The position numbers and the translations under genes were made by a program. DNA of 24,196 nt from DATDEW01 sp046590205 (lineage in GTDB: Bacteria; Bacteroidota; Ignavibacteria; Palsa-1295). Positions 1 to 7,945 of the stretch are shown here, in pieces. The notes under the pieces were generated by a model, which had not been told where the DNA came from, did not search any database, and saw nothing but the letters and a program-made list of their open reading frames with translations. Within the stretch, counting starts at the first letter, position 1, and the number at the start of each line of letters is the position of its first letter. Location of the stretch: NCBI GenBank assembly GCA_046590205.1, contig JBKJTT010000087.1, positions 1 through 24,196 on the forward strand, in the 5' to 3' direction.

Positions 1-300
1 GCGCTTGGCGGCATTCCTCCTGTCGGCAAAAGCTACGGGTTTATTGCGCCGACAAATGATGTAGCCCAAGAGAAAACGAGTTCATCTCTCCCACGAGTGA
101 GTTACAGCAAAGAAGCTGTCACACTTCATACAAACGCACACTCGGAGCGCGAAGCCATTATCTATGACGAAGTAGGCAGAGTAGTTGATAGATTTACCGT
201 CGCCTCCGCAAACACACAAACATCAATCCCAACCCACAAACTAACTCACGGCGCATACTTTATCTATATTGATGGTGTGCTAAGGCAGATGATATGGTAG
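1..300 (+). CDS. 3' end of a secreted/surface protein with T9SS-like C-terminal sorting domain (partial)
   Basis: The reading frame is open from base 1 to a TAG at 298-300, so this is the last 99 codons of a gene that begins outside the window. The GTG at 97 is only an internal codon. The last ~65 residues look like a type A T9SS sorting domain: alternating beta strands, a middle strand with 'IYDEVGRVVDRF' in the place of the usual 'vyd.lGr.v', and a terminal 'L.HGAYFIYIDGVLRQMIW', matching the 'L..G.Y.v.i......k.i' ending of the family. Such domains send proteins through the outer membrane and are usually cleaved off. The catalytic or binding part lies upstream and cannot be judged. A hairpin follows 27 bases after the stop. 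Assignment to T9SS is by pattern and moderately sure; the canonical 'YPNP' entry motif is not visible. Confidence 0.6.
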   Translation, partial: ALGGIPPVGKSYGFIAPTNDVAQEKTSSSLPRVSYSKEAVTLHTNAHSEREAIIYDEVGRVVDRFTVASANTQTSIPTHKLTHGAYFIYIDGVLRQMIW

Positions 301-326
301 GAAAGTCTCCTACCTGCACTCCGTTA

Positions 327-347
327 GGGGCACATTGAATGTGCCCC
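327..347. terminator. Hairpin between convergent genes, probable bidirectional terminator
   Basis: A perfect 9-bp stem (GGGGCACAT / ATGTGCCCC) with a 3-nt loop lies between the stop of the gene ending at 300 and the stop of the convergent gene at 445. No long T run follows on either strand, so intrinsic termination is inferred from the position and the strong GC stem. The rest of 301-444 shows no gene. Confidence 0.5.
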
Positions 348-444
348 TGTTCGTTGAACAACTCAGAAACAATTGTTGGAACCGAAAAATCGGGAAAGAT
401 AGGCAGTTGATTTCTCTTTTCAATTAATATTCTTCGGCCTTTCC

Positions 445-3400
445 CTACTTCTCCACCACCACCGCTGCCTCGGCTTTGAAGAGGTTATCTTGTGTCGCAA
501 GGCGGATGCGGTATGCGCCGGAGGGGAGGGTGCTTACGTTCATTTTGTACTCACTTGACGAGCCGGTGAAGTTTGTCGTCATGCGAACTTGACCGACGAT
601 ATCAACAACTTCTATCGTTAGGTTATCTAACTTATCAGTTGAACGTATCGTAAGCGCGCCGCTTGTGGGGTTGGGATAGATGCTCACTTGCGGTTTTTTG
701 TTGTAGCGCAGGAAATCGGAGATGATCGTGATGCCGCAGCCGGATGCGCCCGTCACTTCCGTAACCATTCGTGTATCAGTTATGTATTGGCATGGGGCAT
801 CTTGCGTCAGGACTACAAGTGAGTCTATAAAGATTGAAGACGGCGCAACCGTATCGGCATAGACAGCGAAGTTAGCGTACGCTGAAATTTGATTGGGTAT
901 CACATCATCCGATGGTAAGATTATGTGTATAGGTGAGTGGTTCAGTTCAAGCCGCCCATGCAATGTCTGCCCCGTACGTGCAGAAGTTGTGCCGAGATAC
1001 TCAAGGTTCTTATCGAATGAGATAGAAAGCCCGATGGTCTGAGGTTTGTCGAGTCCGTTAATGATGATTGGTAGATTGAACGTACCACCGAGCGTATCAG
1101 TGTGATAGGTAGCCGTCGTCGAAAGTGCAAGCGGGACAGGCGCTCTGCCATAGCCGCCGAGAGGAATATGGACGGTTCTTCCGTCATCAAGTGTGATAAT
1201 ATACTCACCGCTCATCGCTCCGCCTTTGCGCGGAATGAACTTCATGCGAATCGTACCAGTCGAAACTGAATCAGGAGTTTTTTCAAGAACTTCGTACTCT
1301 GCCGAATCCGCACTGCGAATTTCTTGCGAAGCAACGTGAAGGATTGCACATCCTACGAGTGATATATCAATTTTTTTCTCTATCTCCTCGCAGAGGAAAA
1401 GCGAATCACCGATGAACATGTCCTTCGGCGTAATGTCAATGACATACGGTCCGTTAATACATGTACCGAGTAACGGCAGAGTAACTTTTCTGCCGTCGGT
1501 AAGTTCGATGTTGAAGTTTGCATTTCGCAAGCCAAGCGCTTTTGGGGTGAAGCGAATCGTTACGTTGTCCGTGCCTGTGAGTGAATCAGGAAGATTGGAA
1601 ATTATTTCGTACTCGCTGCGCGCATCGTCCGTGATGTTCTTAATTTTCACTTTCGGTACGATACATCCGCTTGCGCTTACGCTGAAGCTACGTTCGATGG
1701 ATTTGCAGAGTTCGATGGTGTCGCCATCGAAGAGGGAAGTAGCAGTTTGGCTATAGGCATAGCCGGGGTCGTATGCTTTGCCGCGAAGCGGTATCTTTAT
1801 CGGCGTACCGTATGCAAGTGTGAACTCAAAGTCTGCGTCACAGGCACCTGCTTTTGTTGGTGTGTATGTTATCGTAACGCTGTCATAGCCATTAAGCGGA
1901 TTCGGCGTTTCTTGTGTGATCGTATAGTCCGTACCACCCGAACCGGTAATTATTTGCGAAGCAACATTGCGGTTGACACATTCATTTGTCTTTATCCGAA
2001 GCCCGCGTGTGATGCTCGTGCAGAGCGCGATCGAATCATTCTCAAAAAGCAGTGAAGGTGTGATGGTGATCGGTATGCCCGGGTCAAGGGCATAACCGCG
2101 AAGTGGAATCGAAAGCTTCGTGCTATCGGCAAGGACAAGTTCGTAAAGCGCTGGACGAGGTCCCGGTATGCTCGGGGCAAACTCTATCGTAATGATATCA
2201 TGCCCGGTGAGTGGGTCTAACGCTTGACGTTTGAGAGTATAGTCAGTAGCAGCGTTTCCTGTTATCGTTTGCGAAAGTATTTTTCTATCAACGCATAGGT
2301 TAGAGAATATCTCAAGGTCTCGTGAGATGACTTTGCATGGCAGAAGGGTATCCTTCTCGAAAAGCACGTTTGGCGTTGCATAAAGATCTTTGCCAGGGTC
2401 AGTGCCGCTTCCGGCAAGTTGGATGACGAACTTCGATCCGTCAGCAAGTGTGATCTCATAAAACGCATCACATGCGCCGACCGTCGTTGGGGTAAATGTG
2501 ATAGTTACCGAGTCATTACCAGTTAGAGGGTCAGATGCGATCTTTGAAATAGTATAATCAGAAGCAGCTTTTCCGACGATGACTTGCGAGAGTACATCAC
2601 TGGTTGCACACGGACCGAGTGCGATATGCACAGTACGTTTGACCGACTTACAGAACAAGAGCTGATCACTGCTAAAGAGTATTGGCGGAGTAATTTTGAG
2701 CGAAGGACCCGGATCAAGCCCAACTCCCAGAAGCGGGATGGAATGTACTCTTCCGTCTGATGTTTGCAGCGAGAAGAGTGCTTGCCGAAGTCCCGGTTGT
2801 GATGGATCAAAGATGATCGTGGCAGAATCACCCTGACGTATATAGGAGTAATCATTTGCTGCCGCGCCGCTGATCACCAGCCCTGCAACATTCGGCGGGC
2901 GACACCCTGCTATACCAAAACGCAAACCGCGAGTTAGCTTTTTACATAAAAGTATTGAATCACCGACGAAGAGTGTGTCCGGAGTGATCGTTACTTTGTA
3001 TCCCGAATCAATTCCCCTACCACGAAGATCGCGGGTAAGATTTGAATTATTCGAGAGCACAAAAACTGCTTGTGCGTTACGAGCACCAATCGCATTTGGC
3101 TTAAAGCGGATCACAACAGAATCCTGCGACTCGAAGAGTATCTGATAATCACCGGGGAAAATCCCTTGTAGATAGACGTTCACCACGCTTGGCGGATTGC
3201 AACTTCCACTGCGAATGATACGAAAACTGCGCGTTACCGAATCACAGAGTTGTTTTATGTCTTGCTCGAAGAGCGTGGGCGGCGTGATAGAGATAGTGCC
3301 TGTCATCGATGAAGTGACAGGGAAACCGCCACTGTTGAATGTTTTCCATATATCACCGAATGGGTCAATTGCATAGATCGTATCTTTGGTCAGTGATGCG

Positions 3401-4320
3401 ATCGTGCGTGAATCAAGCGAGCCGTTGGGTCCGCCGATCGATATCCATGTTGCTCCGTTATCATTCGAGCGGAGAACACCGCCTGTCACTGTCTGTGCAA
3501 AAATAACTCCGCCTGATGCAGAGGTTACCGAGCCGCAAAAGTACCGAAGGTTCGCAGTGTTCCCGGTGAGCGAAAAGGTTTGTCCCTTATTAAGTGATAC
3601 ATACATGCCCGCTATTCTATCAGTGCGCGCATAGAGTTCTTCGTTGACAACATAGTATGCATTGAGGTCGCATGAATCTATTGCCATTGACCAACAGTCA
3701 TAATCGAATGTTGCCGAAGAGTTCGTCCATGTTGCGCCATTATTGACTGTCCATGCAATACGCGAACCGCCGACATTATTGAGCAGAGCGGCTATCTCAC
3801 CTGTGCGGCGAGTAACAACATGATCAATGAACGTGAATCCGCCGGGTGAGATCGTGTTCCAGGATGCGCCGGCATTGCCTGTTAATAATATCGGACCACT
3901 ATTATATGCACACACTATTTCCTGCCGCGTGCTGACGAACTTTACCGAAGCACAGAACCCTAAACGAGTATGGATGACCGTCCATGTTGTGCCGCCATTA
4001 TTTGTCAGATAGACGGTGCCTCGCGAACAGATAACACCGGTATTTCGATCAAAGAGATCAGCATCAAAGATGACGTCGGCAGGTGGTTTTGCAGCAGGGG
4101 TAATGTTTGTCCATGTTGCGCCTTCGTTCGTAGAGCTCCAGAGTTGATTCGCATACCCTGCCCATATTGTGCCTTCACGGACGACTATACATGAGCCGGA
4201 TCCGGGGATTGTTGCCCCGAGGGGTACTTTACCCGCAGAGATATTGCTCCACTGCGCGTTGAGTGTAGATGTAAGAGAAAGTACAGCAAAGATTGCTAAT
4301 AGACGAGACACAACTCTCAT
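445..4320 (-). CDS. Large secreted BNR/ASH-repeat protein with T9SS type A sorting domain
   Basis: The 1291-residue product starts with a signal peptide (about 1-22, ending L-N-A-Q). Residues ~55-300 contain BNR/sortilin-like motifs such as 'STNEGATW', 'TNNGGTTW', 'TVNNGATW' and 'SNDNGATW', suggesting a beta-propeller. Seven tandem repeats of ~100 residues follow (starting near 343, 443, 541, 647, 751, 857 and 961). Each opens with an 'ITPp.LF..D...LC' motif and most end with 'G.G.DPG', like ASPM-SPD-2-Hydin or 'choice-of-anchor D' Ig-like modules. Residues ~1062-1195 may be a cohesin-like sandwich. Residues 1212-1291 are a T9SS type A sorting domain with 'SIYPNPTSGALTI' and 'LPSGAYRIRL'. Role: an exported cell-surface or released protein; no enzymatic motif is visible. 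The start is the ATG directly before the signal peptide. It is transcribed away from the TIR array and is probably unrelated to it. Confidence 0.9.
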   Translation of the reverse strand: MRVVSRLLAIFAVLSLTSTLNAQWSNISAGKVPLGATIPGSGSCIVVREGTIWAGYANQLWSSTNEGATWTNITPAAKPPADVIFDADLFDRNTGVICSRGTVYLTNNGGTTWTVIHTRLGFCASVKFVSTRQEIVCAYNSGPILLTGNAGASWNTISPGGFTFIDHVVTRRTGEIAALLNNVGGSRIAWTVNNGATWTNSSATFDYDCWSMAIDSCDLNAYYVVNEELYARTDRIAGMYVSLNKGQTFSLTGNTANLRYFCGSVTSASGGVIFAQTVTGGVLRSNDNGATWISIGGPNGSLDSRTIASLTKDTIYAIDPFGDIWKTFNSGGFPVTSSMTGTISITPPTLFEQDIKQLCDSVTRSFRIIRSGSCNPPSVVNVYLQGIFPGDYQILFESQDSVVIRFKPNAIGARNAQAVFVLSNNSNLTRDLRGRGIDSGYKVTITPDTLFVGDSILLCKKLTRGLRFGIAGCRPPNVAGLVISGAAANDYSYIRQGDSATIIFDPSQPGLRQALFSLQTSDGRVHSIPLLGVGLDPGPSLKITPPILFSSDQLLFCKSVKRTVHIALGPCATSDVLSQVIVGKAASDYTISKIASDPLTGNDSVTITFTPTTVGACDAFYEITLADGSKFVIQLAGSGTDPGKDLYATPNVLFEKDTLLPCKVISRDLEIFSNLCVDRKILSQTITGNAATDYTLKRQALDPLTGHDIITIEFAPSIPGPRPALYELVLADSTKLSIPLRGYALDPGIPITITPSLLFENDSIALCTSITRGLRIKTNECVNRNVASQIITGSGGTDYTITQETPNPLNGYDSVTITYTPTKAGACDADFEFTLAYGTPIKIPLRGKAYDPGYAYSQTATSLFDGDTIELCKSIERSFSVSASGCIVPKVKIKNITDDARSEYEIISNLPDSLTGTDNVTIRFTPKALGLRNANFNIELTDGRKVTLPLLGTCINGPYVIDITPKDMFIGDSLFLCEEIEKKIDISLVGCAILHVASQEIRSADSAEYEVLEKTPDSVSTGTIRMKFIPRKGGAMSGEYIITLDDGRTVHIPLGGYGRAPVPLALSTTATYHTDTLGGTFNLPIIINGLDKPQTIGLSISFDKNLEYLGTTSARTGQTLHGRLELNHSPIHIILPSDDVIPNQISAYANFAVYADTVAPSSIFIDSLVVLTQDAPCQYITDTRMVTEVTGASGCGITIISDFLRYNKKPQVSIYPNPTSGALTIRSTDKLDNLTIEVVDIVGQVRMTTNFTGSSSEYKMNVSTLPSGAYRIRLATQDNLFKAEAAVVVEK

Positions 4321-4390
4321 TATTAGTGATAACTCCGTCCATAACTAACGCCCCCACCCCAAGAAAATTGCAGGAAAATAACGTTCGTAC

Positions 4391-4409
4391 CGCAGGTTTC
4401 CAGCCTGCC
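4391..4409. repeat. Dispersed palindromic repeat (GCAGG-tttccag-CCTGC)
   Basis: Arms GCAGG (4392-4396) and CCTGC (4404-4408) flank a 7-nt centre. Intergenic copies of the 'CAGGCTGGAAACCTG' kind are familiar from bacterial genomes rich in short palindromic repeats. Here it sits in the 150-base region between the divergent secreted-protein gene and the TIR array, upstream of the array promoter. Its size beyond the core cannot be set from one copy. Confidence 0.5.
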
Positions 4410-4452
4410 TGTAAAAGGGACAGGATGAGGGTAAGAGACCTGCTGTACTTCG

Positions 4453-4460
4453 TATCTTTG
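4453..4460 (+). promoter_or_regulatory. Bacteroidota-type -7 promoter element of the TIR array (TATCTTTG)
   Basis: TATCTTTG matches the Bacteroidota -7 consensus TAnnTTTG exactly and lies 10 bases before the ATG of the first TIR gene. A clear -33 TTTG box is not visible at the usual spacing. With a start site about 5-8 bases downstream, the 5' leader would be only a few bases, so the first gene would be leaderless or nearly so. This fits the absence of a Shine-Dalgarno sequence there. No other promoter of this quality was noticed within the array. Confidence 0.5.
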
Positions 4461-4470
4461 CATACCACGC

Positions 4471-6219
4471 ATGGCTGATATTTTCATCTCATATTCATCC
4501 AAAGACCGCGAGAAGGCGGAGCAGCTGACCGAGCTTCTTGCTTCGGCGGGGTTATCTGTGTGGATAGATAAGTCGGGGCTTGACGTCTCGACCAGTTGGT
4601 CTGCAGAGATCGTTGACGCGATAACTTCATGCTCTGCGTTCATTGTTCTGCTCTCGACAAATTCTATTGAATCACATAATGTGATAAAAGAAGTATCGCT
4701 TGCATCCGAGAAGCGAAAGAAGATTTTACCGCTTGACCTTGAGCCAATCACGTTGCCACGTGAACTTGAATATCAGTTAGCCGGCATACATCGCGCCCCG
4801 ATGACGAACATCGACTCAATCATCCGCGCACTCGGCAAGCTCGGTTTGGAAGCCACGCAAGCTCCGACGATGAAGCTCGTCAAAGAAACCGACGGCAGGA
4901 AGAGCTTGATGATCCTTCCGTTCGAGGATCTATCGCCGACGGGTGACAATGCGTGGTTTGCTGATGGAATCGCCACAGAACTCATCGGTGCATTGGCACA
5001 CGTCAAGACTCTCCGCGTTGCCGATCAACACGCAACAAAAGACTATAAACGCTATCAAGGATCCTTGCCGCATTATGCCAAGGAAACTGCAATTCGGTAT
5101 TTTGTTCAAGGCTCAGTGCGCAAGTTCGGCGATCAGATCAAGATAGCAGTTTCTCTTCTCGATATTGAATCGGGCGATCACCTCTGGCAAGATTCGTTGA
5201 AGGGTACGATGGATGATATCTTCGATATTCAGGAGAAGGTAGCCGAGAAAGTAGTCGAAGGATTAAAGATTCATCTGGGACCTGATGAGAAAGCGAAGCT
5301 CGCGGATCGCGGTACCGAAAATGCAGAAGCCTACGAACTATTTATTAAAGGGGTTGAGTATTTTGATCGTAATACGAAAGAAGGCTTTCAGCTCGCCCTT
5401 CAACTCTTTAGTGAAGCAATCACGCTTGACGCTGGTTATGCACGTGGGTATCAGTACAAGGCACTCTCGCTTACTGCTCTTTACCGCAATTACGAACAGA
5501 ACCCGGTACTCCTCGATGAAGCGTTGACGCTCTGCACCAAAGCGCTCCGATTGCAACCCGATCTCTTCGCGATTTATTATCCTCTCTCAATGGTCTACAC
5601 ATACCGTGGTCAGCTATCCGAAGCGGAGGAAGCAGCGAGAGAGTATATTCGAAACGACCCGCAGAATCCGAACAGCCACTTTACTCTCGGATTTTTCTAT
5701 GACAATGCAGGTCAGAGTGAGAACGCGATCACTCCGTATGAGGAAGCAGTTCGTTTGCTGCCTGATAATCTCACAAGCCTTTGGAATCTTGTAGTGGTGT
5801 GTGATTCTTCCCACGAAAGAGAGAAATGCAGGCACTGGTCAGAGACGGCACTTCCGCATCTCGAGCGGTATCTTAAACTCCATCCTGATGATGAGAATAG
5901 GCGTGTCTGGCAGGCGATTCTGCTTTTTTTGAGCGACAAGGTTGACGAAGCCCACGCAACAACCATGAAGCTGACGGAGCTCAGAGACGGACTTTCACTT
6001 TTCAACACAGCCCAACTCTTTGCCAGGCTCGACGACCGTCCCGAAGCACTGCGCACGTTTCGCAAAGCGATCGGGGCGGGATTTCGGAATCTTGGATTGC
6101 TCAATTCATTTTTGTACAATGAGGAAGGGGGCATCGCCAAACTCAAAGGCACACCGGAATATGAAGAGGTGAAGCGGATGGTGGAGAAGATAGATGAGGA
6201 GGCAAAAGCAAATGTCTGA
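4471..6219 (+). CDS. TIR-TolB_N-like-TPR protein, array member A
   Basis: 582 residues. The TIR domain is ~1-120 (betaA 'DIFISYSS', 'SVWID' at 29-33, 'W..EI..AI' helix, 'NVIKEVSLASE' with candidate catalytic Glu74). The central domain is ~145-270: 'SLMILPFEDLSPTGDN', 'WFADG', 'IRYFVQGSVRKFGDQIKI', 'LLDIESGDHLW'. This matches the TolB-N-terminal/FlgO-like family (COG5616-type) often fused to TPRs. TPR units follow with exact 34-residue spacing (348, 382, 416) plus flanking ones. TIR domains of this class can hydrolyse NAD or act as scaffolds; the TPRs would bind a partner. No signal peptide or membrane segment, so cytoplasmic. It is the first gene of the operon, just after the TAnnTTTG element. 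Its TIR is nearly identical at the DNA level to that of the last gene (I). The domain calls are firm; the NADase/defence role is inferred. Confidence 0.9.
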   Translation: MADIFISYSSKDREKAEQLTELLASAGLSVWIDKSGLDVSTSWSAEIVDAITSCSAFIVLLSTNSIESHNVIKEVSLASEKRKKILPLDLEPITLPRELEYQLAGIHRAPMTNIDSIIRALGKLGLEATQAPTMKLVKETDGRKSLMILPFEDLSPTGDNAWFADGIATELIGALAHVKTLRVADQHATKDYKRYQGSLPHYAKETAIRYFVQGSVRKFGDQIKIAVSLLDIESGDHLWQDSLKGTMDDIFDIQEKVAEKVVEGLKIHLGPDEKAKLADRGTENAEAYELFIKGVEYFDRNTKEGFQLALQLFSEAITLDAGYARGYQYKALSLTALYRNYEQNPVLLDEALTLCTKALRLQPDLFAIYYPLSMVYTYRGQLSEAEEAAREYIRNDPQNPNSHFTLGFFYDNAGQSENAITPYEEAVRLLPDNLTSLWNLVVVCDSSHEREKCRHWSETALPHLERYLKLHPDDENRRVWQAILLFLSDKVDEAHATTMKLTELRDGLSLFNTAQLFARLDDRPEALRTFRKAIGAGFRNLGLLNSFLYNEEGGIAKLKGTPEYEEVKRMVEKIDEEAKANV

Positions 6220-7945
6220 TATATTCATATCATATAGCTCCAAAGACCGCGAAAAGGCGGAGCAGCTTACCGAGCTTCTTGCTTCGGCGGGGTTATCGGT
6301 GTGGATCGATAAGTCGGGCATCGGCGCGGCTACGAGTTGGTCAGAAGAGATAGTGCATGCTCTTGATGAGTGCAAGGCATTCGTAGTGATGCTTTCGCCG
6401 TCATCAATTGAATCAAAGAACGTAGTGAGGGAGCTTTCCCTTGCCTTCGAGAAGAATAAGAAAATACTCCCACTTGATCTCGAACCTGTGACTCTTCCGG
6501 CAAGCATGCAATACCACCTTGCGGGTTTGCAGCGTACCCCGATGACGAACATCGATGCCATCATCCGCACACTCGGCAAGCTTGGCTTGGAGGCGACACA
6601 AGCTCCGACGATGAAGCTCGTCAAAGAAATCGATGGACGCAAGAGCTTAATGATTCTTCCCTTTGAGGATCTTTCGCCGACAGCAGATAACGGGTGGTTT
6701 GCTGATGGTCTTGCAACTGAACTCATCTCTGCACTTTCAAATGTGAAATCATTGAAAGTAACAGACCAGCAAACGACAAAAGAGTTTAAGAAGTATACCG
6801 GACATCTCACTACCTATGCCAAAGAGATGTCAATACGATATTTTATTCAGGGTTCGGTACGTAAGTTCGGTGATCAGATAAAGATAACATCGTCACTACT
6901 TGATATAGAGACAGGCGACCATCTTTGGCACGATTCGCTAAAAGGTACGATGGACGATATTTTTGATATACAAGAGAAGGTGGCGAAGAAAGTTGTCGAG
7001 GGCTTGAAGCTCCATTTAACTACGGAGGAACAATCACAGCTCGAAAGGCACGGGACAGAAAATTCAGAGGCATATGAACTATATGTCAGAGCGGACGAAT
7101 ACTTTCACCTTAATACAAAGGAGGGAATTACCAATGCGAGCAAACTCTTAACTGATGCAATAGCATTAGATCCAGAGTATGCATATGCATATGAATTCAA
7201 AGCTACATGTCTTGCTACTATTTATAAACTCTATGAGAGAAATGTAGAACTGCTTGCCGAAGCCGAAGCCCTTTGCGCTAAAGCATTATTGTTAAATCCT
7301 ATCCTCTATGCAGTCTATTCACCCCTCTGCTTCATATATCAGTCTCAGGGGAAACTCGCGGAGGCTGAAGCTATTGCTCACGAATTTGTCAGTAAGGCGC
7401 CACAGGATACGCAGTCTCATGCCACTCTGGGAATATTTTATGGTGAGACAGGACAGTATGCAAAAGCAATAGGTGCATACGAAGAAGTATGCAAGCTCAA
7501 ACCTGAGTATCGGATAAATTTGTTTAACCTTTGCATCGCATGTTATTACGTAAATGATGTTGAGAAATGCAGGTCATGGGCGCTCGTAGGGTTACCGCTT
7601 GAAACCCGCCACCTCAAACTGCATCCCGATGATGAGGTAAGTCGCATGCGATGTGGTTTATTTTATTTCTTTAGTGAGGATTACGAAGCTGCATATACGA
7701 TTGCCGAAGAGCTTAAAAAATCACAAGATGGATTTACTTTGCATAATACAGCATGCTTGTTAGGATTACTTGACAAAAAGAAAGAGGCGCTTGCAGCGTT
7801 CAGGGCTGCAATAGAAGCTGGTTACAGAAATGTTGGGGATTTTCTAACGAATGACAAAGAAGGGGTCTTGGCACTTGCTGGCACTATAGAATACGAAGAA
7901 GTAAGGCAGATGGTGGAAAAATTTCAAGAGCAAGCAAATGGCTGA
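6212..7945 (+). CDS. TIR-TolB_N-like-TPR protein, array member B
   Basis: 577 residues. I place the start at ATGTCTGAT (6212), not the ATG six codons upstream, because all paralogues begin M-A/S-D-I-F. It overlaps the stop of gene A by 8 nt and has a good Shine-Dalgarno (GGAGG) 9 bases upstream, the best in the array. TIR ~1-120 with Glu74 in 'NVVRELSLA'. The linker 'LGLEATQAPTMKLVKE' is shared with A, G and I. Central TolB_N-like domain ~145-270 ('FEDLSPTADNGWFADG', 'IRYFIQGSVRKFGDQ', 'DIETGDHLW'). TPR-like repeats ~285-535, including 'AEAEAIAHEFVSKAP' and 'YAKAIGAYEEVCKLKP', then the 'LKLHPDD' motif. The TIR and central domains are close to A; the TPR part has diverged much more. Cytoplasmic; first-class array member. 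Confidence 0.9.
   Translation: MSDIFISYSSKDREKAEQLTELLASAGLSVWIDKSGIGAATSWSEEIVHALDECKAFVVMLSPSSIESKNVVRELSLAFEKNKKILPLDLEPVTLPASMQYHLAGLQRTPMTNIDAIIRTLGKLGLEATQAPTMKLVKEIDGRKSLMILPFEDLSPTADNGWFADGLATELISALSNVKSLKVTDQQTTKEFKKYTGHLTTYAKEMSIRYFIQGSVRKFGDQIKITSSLLDIETGDHLWHDSLKGTMDDIFDIQEKVAKKVVEGLKLHLTTEEQSQLERHGTENSEAYELYVRADEYFHLNTKEGITNASKLLTDAIALDPEYAYAYEFKATCLATIYKLYERNVELLAEAEALCAKALLLNPILYAVYSPLCFIYQSQGKLAEAEAIAHEFVSKAPQDTQSHATLGIFYGETGQYAKAIGAYEEVCKLKPEYRINLFNLCIACYYVNDVEKCRSWALVGLPLETRHLKLHPDDEVSRMRCGLFYFFSEDYEAAYTIAEELKKSQDGFTLHNTACLLGLLDKKKEALAAFRAAIEAGYRNVGDFLTNDKEGVLALAGTIEYEEVRQMVEKFQEQANG

Noticed and set aside
6194..6211. Upstream ATG as the start of gene B (and likewise 13248 for gene F)
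   Set aside because: All other paralogues begin at M-A-D-I-F, and the extra codons are simply the last codons of the previous gene read in another frame.
6106..6810. 234-codon minus-strand frame antisense to the TIR region of genes A/B (and similar ones at 4323, 8342, 10074, 13664)
   Set aside because: These recur antisense to the same conserved domain in several paralogues; they are mirror frames of the TIR/central coding sequence with Ser-rich, motif-free translations.
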